Of a stretch of DNA of 64,000 bases, positions 40,173 to 48,119 are shown piece by piece; the stretch's first letter is position 1, and each line of letters opens with the position of its first letter. This DNA is from CAWBRT01 sp963819175 (GTDB taxonomy: Bacteria > Acidobacteriota > Terriglobia > Terriglobales > Acidobacteriaceae), in assembly GCA_963819175.1 (NCBI GenBank), contig CAWFVJ010000020.1, forward strand, positions 1 through 64,000. The letters are read 5' to 3'. The notes under the pieces are model-generated. The model saw nothing but the letters and a program-made list of their open reading frames with translations. It ran no database searches and was not told the origin of the DNA. The translations under genes were made by a program, and so were the position numbers.

Positions 40173-41201
40173 TTAATCAGGCGGAGGCAGAACTGCTGGC
40201 CGCGCCGCCCGCTCCGGAACCTGCACAAGGATGGTTGCCGTCAGCACCACGACGATGCCAAAAATCTGAATTGGATTTAAGGTTTCGCCCAGCGCAATGG
40301 CGGCAATGATTACGGCAAATACAGGCTCCAGGCAACTGGTCACAATGGCCCGCGTCGGGTCGAGGTGCACCAACCCCCACAGATATAACGAAAACGGAAC
40401 CAGCGAAGAGGATACGGCGAAGATTAACAGGAACAGCCACTGCTGCGGTTCGTAGTGGGCCGCGATAATCCGGGTCGGCGGATTGACCACGATCCATCCC
40501 ATGGCCGCCCCGAACATCGCCCAAACCATAACCCGCCAGCGATCGCCGGTCTCGACCAGGCTCCCGCCGTAGATATTCCAGAAGGCAAAACCGACCGCAG
40601 CCAGCAGAGCCGATACCACTCCCAGAATTTGAAATTTCAAACGCTGCATTTCCAATCCGAACCAAGGGAAGCCCACCCTGCCGGCCACCACGCCGATCGC
40701 CAGTTCGCTTCCGATCACCGCCAGCACCACACCCAGAATGCGTGAAACCGTCGCTCTCTGCCGGCCGCGGGCCAGCATGTATAGCAGCACAAATACCGGC
40801 GCGCCCATGTACTGAACGATGATGGCCGTCGCCACCGTGGTCTTCGAGATGGCAAAGTAATAAAAGAAATTCGATTCCGCGATTCCAAAAATCCCCAGTG
40901 CCACGCACTGCAGGATCTCTCGCGGCCGCATGGCAACGCCTCGCCACCCGCGCATCCACAGCAACACCGCCATCAGGATCAGGAACGAGAAAGTAACGCG
41001 GCCCTGTGCCAACATGATCGGCGGTATGTAGCCTACCGTGCGGCCTGCGATCTTCAGCCGCCCGGTGAATACCGCCCTGCCCATTGATGCCGAGATTCCC
41101 CAGAACAGAGCGGCCGTGGCGACGCACAAGTAGCCCTTCGCGCGATTGATCAGGCTTCGCGGTTCAGTGCCGGCTGCGGCCCGCCGAACCCCTTCCTCCA
41201 T
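40173..41201 (-). CDS. EamA/DMT-family transporter
   Basis: Reading from ATG 41201 gives ~342 aa; a TTG at 41237 is an alternative. Ten hydrophobic helices form two EamA repeats (KGYLCVATAALFWGISASMG in the first; FQILGVVSALLAAVGFAFWN in the second). Such drug/metabolite transporters export amino acids, nucleosides or other small molecules; the substrate is unknown. The C-terminus extends 15-20 residues past the last helix. Confidence 0.88.
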   Translation of the reverse strand: MEEGVRRAAAGTEPRSLINRAKGYLCVATAALFWGISASMGRAVFTGRLKIAGRTVGYIPPIMLAQGRVTFSFLILMAVLLWMRGWRGVAMRPREILQCVALGIFGIAESNFFYYFAISKTTVATAIIVQYMGAPVFVLLYMLARGRQRATVSRILGVVLAVIGSELAIGVVAGRVGFPWFGLEMQRLKFQILGVVSALLAAVGFAFWNIYGGSLVETGDRWRVMVWAMFGAAMGWIVVNPPTRIIAAHYEPQQWLFLLIFAVSSSLVPFSLYLWGLVHLDPTRAIVTSCLEPVFAVIIAAIALGETLNPIQIFGIVVVLTATILVQVPERAARPAVLPPPD

Positions 41202-41266
41202 CACTTTGCAGTTGCCTTGGTCTTCCTGCTTTGACAATGAATCTCCTCGAGCAATTTCGCGCGGGG

Positions 41267-42691
41267 CTAACGGCGGTTATCGGTTTGCGGCTCGGGATGA
41301 ATCAGCACTCTGAACAATTGCGGCGCCGCTGTCTTGAACCGGATCTCAAGTGCCGTCTGCACATCATGGACGCGAGAGAGCGGCAGTTTATCGTGCATGG
41401 TAACGTGACAGGAAAGAAACAAGTGATCGCGCACCCGCTTCAGCAGAATCTCGTGCACGTCAACCACCTCCGGAAACTGTCCTCCAATGGCTTTCAGCCG
41501 CGCCTCGAGCCGCAGGTCTTGCACGATTTCGTTGCTGGTCTCAATTGTCGCCGGCTCGCTTTCGATATGCGTCAAAATCGACGAGATTTCCGGTACCGAC
41601 GCCCGTATGTCGTTTTCCAGCATGGTGACGTGCTCATGCGCAGCCACTAGCGTGAGCCTCTCATCGAGTTCGACATGAAGTTCGACGTGCTGCTTTCCGT
41701 CAAGATCCTGCACGCTGATGTCGTGTACCGCCAGATTGTTGCGCAAAGCGGCGGCGCGGATACGGTCGAAGATGTTTTCCCAGCGCCCCGCCCGGGAGAC
41801 AGTGTTCACCACGACATCGGCCCCCGGCAGGAGCTGGCGAACCGTCTCCGTGACCCTGTGCGCCACCTGTTCCGATGCCTGGAAAGTCACGTTCCTGCCG
41901 AGTCCGATAGCAAGATCGACGAAATAACGGCTCCCCGCGCTCCTGATCCGCACGCGGTCAACCTCCAGAACTCCGGGCAGGCGATCGACGGAACCAATGA
42001 TCCGTGTGCGAATGCCGTGCGGTGCGCCATCCAGCAAGGCATCGATCGTCTGCCTCGCCAGCCGCCAGCTCACATGGACGACGATCACCGCCACGAACAG
42101 CGCCGCGATAGGATCGGCCTTGAAAAGCCAATTCAGGTTGTACATGCGAGCCAGCCAGACGAGAAAAAGCCCGAGGATTACGACGGCGCTCGACCAGATG
42201 TCGGTTCTGAAATGAAGTGCGTCGGCCCGCAACGCCTGACTGTCGTACTTGTCAGCGACGATCTTCAAGGCGCGCGAGCGCCAGAAATCGACGCCGATGG
42301 AGAAAAGCATGACAGCCACGGCCGCGATACTCGGCTCAATTTCAACCGTGCGCAGAAACAGGCGCTTGAAAGCCTCATAGACGATCCACACGCACGTGAT
42401 GAGCAGCAGGCCCGTCTCGATAAACGCGGAAAAGCTCTCGACTTTGCCGTGGCCATACTGGTGGTCGGCATCGGCGGGCTTGTCGCTTACCCGTACCGAC
42501 AGCAGCGTAACGACGGCGGCCACCAGATCCAGGCTGGAGTGCAGCGCTTCGGAGAGAATGCCGAGGCTTCTGGTGGAGAAACCCACGACAAACTTAAAAG
42601 CCGTAACCAGCACGGCGGCAAAAACAGAATTCCGCGCAACCCCGCGCTTTTCCGTGCGCATTGCTTCCGCGTTGAGTGTCTGCTCTGCCAT
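41267..42691 (-). CDS. CDF metal transporter with long C-terminus
   Basis: The 474-aa product has a six-helix CDF core in the first ~215 residues: LSEALHSSLDLVAAVVTLLS (metal site His/Asp), DHQYGHGKVESFSAFIETGL, and LRADALHFRTDIWSSAVVIL (second His/Asp pair). It exports Zn, Fe or Mn in exchange for protons. The cytoplasmic tail is about 250 residues, twice the usual, with two beta-alpha-beta repeats (HGIRTRIIGSVDRLPGVLEV and LEARLKAIGGQFPEVVDVHE onward), suggesting a duplicated dimerisation/metal-sensing domain. Confidence 0.88.
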   Translation of the reverse strand: MAEQTLNAEAMRTEKRGVARNSVFAAVLVTAFKFVVGFSTRSLGILSEALHSSLDLVAAVVTLLSVRVSDKPADADHQYGHGKVESFSAFIETGLLLITCVWIVYEAFKRLFLRTVEIEPSIAAVAVMLFSIGVDFWRSRALKIVADKYDSQALRADALHFRTDIWSSAVVILGLFLVWLARMYNLNWLFKADPIAALFVAVIVVHVSWRLARQTIDALLDGAPHGIRTRIIGSVDRLPGVLEVDRVRIRSAGSRYFVDLAIGLGRNVTFQASEQVAHRVTETVRQLLPGADVVVNTVSRAGRWENIFDRIRAAALRNNLAVHDISVQDLDGKQHVELHVELDERLTLVAAHEHVTMLENDIRASVPEISSILTHIESEPATIETSNEIVQDLRLEARLKAIGGQFPEVVDVHEILLKRVRDHLFLSCHVTMHDKLPLSRVHDVQTALEIRFKTAAPQLFRVLIHPEPQTDNRR

Positions 42692-42809
42692 TCGATTCAG
42701 CTAATTGTCCGTTACGTTACTCTGCCATGGCGGACGGCGAAGCTGCAAATCGTGCGCATCCGTGGCTATGACGGTTAGTCGTCGAAACTCGGCGCGGCCA
42801 GCGCTTAAC

Positions 42810-42956
42810 AGGCTGCTGAAGAACATCCTAGGTGTAATCCTGAGCGCAGCGAAGGATCTGCTGTTTGCGCGCATTGAAAGTAAAGCAGATCCTTCGGTCG
42901 CGCAAAACCAGCGCGGCCTCAGGATGACACTATTTTTGTGTCTTTCAGCAGGCTGT
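42810..42956. repeat. Palindromic repeat, family A (copy 6)
   Basis: CAGGCTGCTGAAGAAC and TCTTTCAGCAGGCTG are inverted ends; inner arms are ATCCTGAGCGCAGCGAAGGAT and GATCCTTCGGTCGC...CCTCAGGATGACAC, shown here only in part. It fills most of the gap between the CDF gene and the small membrane protein gene. Confidence 0.8.
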
Positions 42957-42971
42957 CACACCAACGGAAGC

Positions 42972-43292
42972 TCAGCACCTCTTCGCGCCGCGAAGCTTTC
43001 CGCAAACGAAACAAACACAAAACGCGGCAAGGCCGTACAACAACGCATTCAGTATCGCCAGTAGTGCAAAGTACAACAGAACGTTTGATGAGTTCAGTTC
43101 CCTCGGAAAACCCGGCCACCGTATCCACGAGGCTGGAAAAGAAATCCGAATTGCCCATTTCAACAGGCTGAAATCGACAAATGGGATCAACCACGAGCCA
43201 CACCACATTACCCCAATTGATAACCCAAGCAGACTTGCCAAGGCAACAATGATTGCTGTACCTGAACCGTTAGTGCTGTGTGTGGTACTCAT
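42972..43292 (-). CDS. Small membrane protein coupled to menG/ubiE
   Basis: The 106-aa protein has three hydrophobic stretches (TAIIVALASLLGLSIGVMWC, then a middle one around WAIRISFPASW, and LLYFALLAILNALLYGLAAF). Its ATG overlaps the stop of the ubiE/menG-type gene (TGATG), so translation is coupled. No family is recognised. A role near the membrane steps of quinone synthesis is only an inference from the overlap. Confidence 0.6.
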   Translation of the reverse strand: MSTTHSTNGSGTAIIVALASLLGLSIGVMWCGSWLIPFVDFSLLKWAIRISFPASWIRWPGFPRELNSSNVLLYFALLAILNALLYGLAAFCVCFVCGKLRGAKRC

Positions 43293-44062
43293 CAGCGCTT
43301 CACCGCCCGATAGAGTCCGGCGACGCCGAAGGTGTAGGGAGTGTATTGCGCCCGCTCAAACCCTGCCCGCCGCATTCGCACCAGCATCTCCTCCGGCTCG
43401 GGAAAGCGCGCAACCGATGCCGGCAAATAAGCGTAAGGGCCGCGAACACCCGAGATCATCGTGCCGAGTCGAGGCAGGACGTAACGAAAATACAGGCGGT
43501 AGAGTGTTCCGATCAGGCCTCGCGGCTCGCCGAAATCAAGGATTCCGATTTCGCCGCCGCTTATCAGGACGCGGCAAATCTCGTCGAGCCCGCGATCATA
43601 GTTGGCGAGGTTGCGAAAGCCGAAGGCAGAGACGACCAGCGCGAAACTGTCGTTCGGAAACGGCATATCCAGCGCGTCGGCCTCGACCCACTCCACGGGC
43701 AGACCCGCGCTCTTGCGTCGCGCGCGCTCCAGCATCGCCGGCGAAAAATCCGCGCCCACGATCTTCACACCTGGGGCCGCGCTCCGATAAAGCGCCAGGC
43801 TCATGTCTCCGGTGCCGCAGCACAGGTCCAGCACGGCCGCGCCCGGAGACCGCAGAATATGCCGGAAGCTGCGGGATGCGCGCCACCACCAATAGCGGTC
43901 CGTATTCAGCGAGAGAACATGATTCAGCAGATCGTAGCGCGGCGCGATTGCCGTGAACATGTCACGCACCGCATGGGCGGCCGCTTGCTCGTCCTGTGCC
44001 TCAGCCGTACGCGCGCCCAAAGATTTATCTTGCTCCGGCATGAGGGATTCCGGCTCGATCAC
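43292..44062 (-). CDS. ubiE: Demethylmenaquinone/ubiquinone methyltransferase
   Basis: The ~256-aa SAM-dependent methyltransferase has AAVLDLCCGTGDMSLALYR (motif I), the UbiE family signatures FTAIAPRYDLLNHVLSLNTD (about 36-55) and GGEIGILDFGEPRG. It methylates the quinone ring in menaquinone or ubiquinone synthesis; acidobacteria mostly use menaquinone, so MenG is the more likely product. The GTG at 44062 overlaps the aroB stop (GTGA); ATG 44041 is the alternative. Confidence 0.92.
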   Translation of the reverse strand: MIEPESLMPEQDKSLGARTAEAQDEQAAAHAVRDMFTAIAPRYDLLNHVLSLNTDRYWWWRASRSFRHILRSPGAAVLDLCCGTGDMSLALYRSAAPGVKIVGADFSPAMLERARRKSAGLPVEWVEADALDMPFPNDSFALVVSAFGFRNLANYDRGLDEICRVLISGGEIGILDFGEPRGLIGTLYRLYFRYVLPRLGTMISGVRGPYAYLPASVARFPEPEEMLVRMRRAGFERAQYTPYTFGVAGLYRAVKR

Positions 44063-45156
44063 GCTTGCGATAGGTAGCGAAGCTCTTCGATGGATTGCAA
44101 AATTGCGCGCTCAGGCGCATCCGTCACAAACTCCGACTTGCCGATTTCCAGCGGCAGCACCCACTGAATCTTGCCGCCGATGACCTTCTTGTCGCGCTTC
44201 AAGCAGCGAAGAACGTTGCGCGGCTTCACGTCGACCTTGGGCAGAGGCGCATACGACAGAATTGCGCTGATAATCCGCTGCGCTGTAGTCGAATCGGTTT
44301 TCTGCATTCCGGCGGAAATCATGGTTGCCGCGATCATCCCCCACGCCACGGCTTCTCCGTGCAGGAAGTGCCGGTAGCTGGTCTCCACTTCCAGGGCGTG
44401 TCCGATGGTGTGGCCGAAATTCAGAATCTTCCGCAGTCCGTGCTCTTCCTCGTCTTCGCTGACCACGCTCGCTTTCACCCGCACGCACTCGGCGATCAGC
44501 CACTCCATCGTGCCCGGATCGCGCCGCAGAATGCGATCCCGGTTTTCCTCCATGAAATCGAAAATACGCGGGTTGCGGATGATGCCGGTTTTCAGCGCCT
44601 CGAACAGCCCTGAACTGAATTCCCGATCTGGCAGCGTCAGCAGCACATCGGGATCAATCAGCACCAGAGAAGGCTGCTTGAAGGTGCCAAGCAGGTTTTT
44701 CCCGAGCGTCAGGTTCACGCCCGTCTTGCCGCCGACAGAGGAATCGATCTGCGCGAGGAAAGTCGTTGGAACCTGAACGAACTCTATCCCCCGCATATAG
44801 ATCGAAGCGAGGAACCCTCCCACGTCGCCCACCACGCCTCCGCCCAGCGTCACCAACGTGGCACCGCGGTCCGCCCCCGCCTTCACCAGTCGACTGCCAA
44901 GCTCTTGCACCGTCGAAAGCGTCTTGTAACGCTCTCCGTTGGGCATCTCGACGAATACATTCTCCAGCTTCGCCGCCTGAAAAGATTGCGCCAGTATCTT
45001 GCCGAAATGCTTGCGGACAGGAGCCACTGTAATCGTGAACACCTTGCCTGCATTCGGTATCAGCTCCCGTATATAAGTCCCGGCGGAGCGCAGCACTGCC
45101 TGCTCGATCAGGGCTTCATACGGCTTCGAAATCGTATTGATGCTTACGCGTACCAA
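44059..45156 (-). CDS. aroB: 3-dehydroquinate synthase
   Basis: The 365-aa enzyme converts DAHP to 3-dehydroquinate, step two of the shikimate route, using NAD and a divalent metal. Seen are ATLVTLGGGVVGDVGGFLAS (nucleotide site), FVQVPTTFLAQIDSSVGGKT, the metal ligands Glu in SGLFEALKTGI and two His in ILNFGHTIGHALE and HGEAVAWGM. It is full length and coupled to ubiE downstream. Confidence 0.95.
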   Translation of the reverse strand: MVRVSINTISKPYEALIEQAVLRSAGTYIRELIPNAGKVFTITVAPVRKHFGKILAQSFQAAKLENVFVEMPNGERYKTLSTVQELGSRLVKAGADRGATLVTLGGGVVGDVGGFLASIYMRGIEFVQVPTTFLAQIDSSVGGKTGVNLTLGKNLLGTFKQPSLVLIDPDVLLTLPDREFSSGLFEALKTGIIRNPRIFDFMEENRDRILRRDPGTMEWLIAECVRVKASVVSEDEEEHGLRKILNFGHTIGHALEVETSYRHFLHGEAVAWGMIAATMISAGMQKTDSTTAQRIISAILSYAPLPKVDVKPRNVLRCLKRDKKVIGGKIQWVLPLEIGKSEFVTDAPERAILQSIEELRYLSQA

Positions 45157-45270
45157 GTAATTATTCTAGCGCAGCCTCGCCAAAAGCACGAAGTTGTTCG
45201 ATTGCACGCTGCTGCAATGATATATTTGCCTGCATCGGTGCCATTCGCGCCGATGAGCTGGTGAGAACTC

Positions 45271-46842
45271 GTGCAGGAAACGGATTTCATTGTCGTGGGC
45301 GCCGGCATCGCCGGCATGCGGGCTGCAATCGAGCTGTCGGCCTACGGGCGGGTGCTCTGCCTGGCAAAGCTGGAGCTCAGCGAATCGAACACGCAGTATG
45401 CCCAGGGCGGTATCGCGGTCGCTCTCAGCGATGAAGACGAGATATGCCTGCATTTGCAGGACACGCTGGTGGCTGGCGATGGCCTGTGCAACAGCGACGC
45501 GGCGCGCATCCTGGTCGAGGAAGGCCCCATGCGCATCGAGGAACTCATCAAGTGGGGCACTCAGTTCGATAAGCAAGGGACCAAGCTCTCATTCACGCGC
45601 GAGGGCGCGCACAGCCGCAGCCGCGTGCTGCACGCCAACGGCGACTCCACGGGACGCGAAATCGGCCGCGCACTCTACCACCGCGCCGCCTCTCTCAAGC
45701 ACATTTCATTTCGTGAATTTGGTTTTGCCACCGGCCTCTGGATGGAAGACGGCAGCGTAGTCGGCATTCATCTGCTGAACGAGAATGGTGAACAGCAACA
45801 GGTCGGAGCCGCAGCCGTCATGCTGGCCACCGGAGGCATGGGCCAGATCTACGCCAACACCACGAACCCGGGGGTCGCCACGGGCGATGGTGTCGCGATG
45901 GCCTTCCGGGCGGGCGCCGAAATCAGCGACCTGGAATTCATTCAATTCCATCCGACAGCTCTTTATTTGAAGAACGCGCCGCGCTTTCTGCTTTCCGAGG
46001 CGCTGCGCGGCGAAGGCGCATACTTGCGCAATGCAAATCTTGATCGGTTCATGCCGAAGTACCACGAAATGGCGGAGCTGGCACCGCGTGACATCGTCGC
46101 CCGCGCCATTGCCCATGAACTTGAGATTTCCGCGGCGCGCGAGCCGGTCGTCTATCTTGACCTTACGCACATGAATGGCGAGCGCCTGGCGAAGCGATTC
46201 CCGCGCATTCACAGCACCTGTCTGAAATACAACATCGATCTGGCCACGGACCTGGTGCCGATCCGCCCGGCAGCGCATTATGCGATGGGGGGCGTTCGCA
46301 CCGATCTGTGTGGCCGCACCTCGCTTCCCGGACTTTATGCTGCCGGCGAAGCTGCTTGCACGGGGGTCCACGGCGCCAATCGCCTGGCGAGCAATTCCCT
46401 GCTCGAAGGGCTGGTCTACGGCGCGCGCGCCGCCGGCTACATGGGCAGCGAAGCACGCCTGGTGAAGCACGGAAGAGAATCTTCCGCGAAGAGCAAGAAG
46501 GCGGCCAATGGTGGCCAGGTTCCCTCCAATCCTGCTCTCGAAAACCAAATCTCCGCGCTTCAGCAGTTGATGTGGCGTGATGTCGGAATTGTGCGCGAAG
46601 CGAAGCGGCTGCGTGGCGCAATCGCCGCGCTAAAAGACTTAGAAGGCCAACTGCCTGAAGCGCACTGCCGGCGCGAATGGGAGGCCCACAACCTGGCCGC
46701 AATCGCCCAATTGATCGCACGCGCCGCCCTGGCGCGCGAGGAAAGCCGAGGCGCGCATTATCGGCTGGACTACCCTGCTCATAACGATGCGCGATTCCTG
46801 AAACACTCGCGGATCGTCGGCGAAAAAATCATCTTCGAGTAA
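45271..46842 (+). CDS. nadB: L-aspartate oxidase
   Basis: The 523-aa flavoprotein oxidises L-aspartate to iminoaspartate, first step of de novo NAD synthesis. It has the FAD dinucleotide motif FIVVGAGIAGMRAAIELSAY near the N-terminus, NTQYAQGGIAVALS, TREGAHSRSRVLHANGDSTG, the substrate/FAD His and Arg in FIQFHPTALYL and PAAHYAMGGVRTD, and LYAAGEAACTGVHGANRLAS. The C-terminal helical domain has an RLRGAIAALKDLE segment. The start is GTG 45271; no nadA/nadC lies next to it. Confidence 0.95.
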   Translation: MQETDFIVVGAGIAGMRAAIELSAYGRVLCLAKLELSESNTQYAQGGIAVALSDEDEICLHLQDTLVAGDGLCNSDAARILVEEGPMRIEELIKWGTQFDKQGTKLSFTREGAHSRSRVLHANGDSTGREIGRALYHRAASLKHISFREFGFATGLWMEDGSVVGIHLLNENGEQQQVGAAAVMLATGGMGQIYANTTNPGVATGDGVAMAFRAGAEISDLEFIQFHPTALYLKNAPRFLLSEALRGEGAYLRNANLDRFMPKYHEMAELAPRDIVARAIAHELEISAAREPVVYLDLTHMNGERLAKRFPRIHSTCLKYNIDLATDLVPIRPAAHYAMGGVRTDLCGRTSLPGLYAAGEAACTGVHGANRLASNSLLEGLVYGARAAGYMGSEARLVKHGRESSAKSKKAANGGQVPSNPALENQISALQQLMWRDVGIVREAKRLRGAIAALKDLEGQLPEAHCRREWEAHNLAAIAQLIARAALAREESRGAHYRLDYPAHNDARFLKHSRIVGEKIIFE

Positions 46843-47016
46843 AGCCGGGATTGCGCTAGCAGCCTCTCCGGCTCCGGCATGGAATTGCACTCTCCCTGCA
46901 AAATAAATCAGTCCCTTAGGCTATCGCGCTTGAACCCTCGATTTTTCGCAACCCCTGGCCGCGCTTATCCCCTCTAACTTGGAACGATTCGCAATGAGCA
47001 GGCGGAGGTGAACATT

Positions 47017-47169
47017 ATGCTTTGGACTTTGTTCGTGATTCTTCTGGTCTTGTGGCTGGTGGGCGTAGTCAGCAGCTACACGTTCGGAGGATTCATTCAC
47101 ATCCTGCTGGTGTTAGCGGTGATCGCTTTGGTCTTCCAGCTCATTTCAGGACGAAGGATGAGTTTGTGA
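47017..47169 (+). CDS. Small hydrophobic protein, lmo0937 family
   Basis: The 50-aa product (MLWTLFVILLVLWLVGVVSS then YTFGGFIHILLVLAVIALVF and a short basic tail) has two TM helices joined by a Gly-rich turn. This is the typical form of the lmo0937/DUF5670 family found next to general-stress genes. GGCGGAGG lies about 9 bases before ATG 47017. It stands just before a csbD gene, another stress-type protein. It was identified directly from the sequence because it is very short. Confidence 0.75.
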   Translation: MLWTLFVILLVLWLVGVVSSYTFGGFIHILLVLAVIALVFQLISGRRMSL

Positions 47170-47173
47170 AGCT

Positions 47174-47206
47174 GCCCCAACATGCGCAACTACTGCGCAT
47201 GCCGGG
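47174..47206. repeat. 33-bp repeat shared with family A copy 1
   Basis: This 33-bp stretch, with the inverted core ATGCGCA...TGCGCAT, is an exact reverse complement of 6645-6677, the centre of a family A element. It lies in the 150 bp between the lmo0937-type and csbD genes. Confidence 0.8.
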
Positions 47207-47317
47207 GGCCCCGTCGGTGGCGTCATCGCCGCAGAGTTCAAACAACCTCAGGAATCGCCTGTTTCCCTGGAATGGAAGCCGGCATCCAGGCATTTAACGA
47301 CAAGGAGTACAAGGAAA

Positions 47318-47767
47318 ATGGATAAGGATCGCGTAGAAGGCAAACTTAAGGACATCAAGGGCCGCGTTGAGCGCCAGGTGGGAGAGTGGACCGGAGACAA
47401 AGACGCTCAGGCCGAAGGCACGAAAGAGCAGATCAAGGGCAAGGTGCAGAACGCCTTTGGAAAGATCAAAGACGCTGGCCGTGACGCAATGAATAAGGCC
47501 GACGAGAAAACCAGAACGCCTGATGACACTGAATCTAAATCGCGACGACGAGGACGTCGCATAAGCAACTCTGAATATTTTCCTGGCGGGCACTCGATTC
47601 CGGGTGCCCCTTTTCCTTGCCCGCCCGTTAGAGCCGTTTCGTCAGAAGCAATGCATCCAGATTGCGGGAGTAGTAGCGCGGCAACCGCTTCAGGATTCTG
47701 TAGCGATGCCGCTCATAGAATGCGAGTGCCACGGCATTGTTCACTGCCGTTTCCAGCTCCATCATGA
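47318..47767 (+). CDS. CsbD-like stress protein, C-terminal extension doubtful
   Basis: The first ~60 residues (MDKDRVEGKLKDIKGRVERQ then GEWTGDKDAQAEGTKEQIKG) are a typical CsbD domain, a general-stress protein of unknown function. Family proteins end around residue 65-70. Here the reading continues 80 residues into a low-complexity, Ser/Pro/Cys-rich tail antisense to the GNAT gene, so an indel near 47520-47560 or a real extension is possible. AGGAGT precedes the ATG. Confidence 0.75.
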   Translation: MDKDRVEGKLKDIKGRVERQVGEWTGDKDAQAEGTKEQIKGKVQNAFGKIKDAGRDAMNKADEKTRTPDDTESKSRRRGRRISNSEYFPGGHSIPGAPFPCPPVRAVSSEAMHPDCGSSSAATASGFCSDAAHRMRVPRHCSLPFPAPS

Positions 47768-48119
47768 AGCCGCCAAGTTTGCGGACTCTCTCTTCGGCCG
47801 CCTGCATCAGCAAGCTGCCGAGCTGGTGGCGGCGAAAGTCGGGACGGACATCGAGGGTAATGACGTGTCCAATGGCTAGGCGTTGCAATTCGACGACTAC
47901 GAAGCCGGCGATGCGAGGTCCCCCCGCGCCTTGGTTCATTCGATTGGGATCGACGGCTGCTTGGGGTTCAGGTTCAGCAATGATGCAGAATGACTGCTTT
48001 CGCTGGACATAGCTCTGCAACTCACCGCGGGAGTAAGCAATCCCCGGTTCGAAGCAGTCGTGATCGATTCGATACAGCTCTTCGAAGTCGCCGAGCCGGT
48101 AATCTCTCAAAAGGAACAC
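47628..48119 (-). CDS. GNAT-family N-acetyltransferase (RimI-like)
   Basis: Reading from GTG 48119 gives 163 aa. The domain starts with LLRDYRLGDFEELYRIDHDC (the first beta-alpha of GNAT) and has the acetyl-CoA pyrophosphate loop VRPDFRRHQLGSLLMQAAEE near residue 100 and AVALAFYERHRYRILKRLPR at the end. It resembles RimI (N-terminal acetylation of ribosomal proteins) but the substrate is not certain. Upstream of it the TPR gene runs in the same direction. Confidence 0.85.
   Translation of the reverse strand: MFLLRDYRLGDFEELYRIDHDCFEPGIAYSRGELQSYVQRKQSFCIIAEPEPQAAVDPNRMNQGAGGPRIAGFVVVELQRLAIGHVITLDVRPDFRRHQLGSLLMQAAEERVRKLGGFMMELETAVNNAVALAFYERHRYRILKRLPRYYSRNLDALLLTKRL

Noticed and set aside
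47318..47767. CsbD protein of full 149 residues as a novel fusion.
   Set aside because: The extra part is low-complexity and antisense to a conserved GNAT gene; an indel or read-through is more likely.
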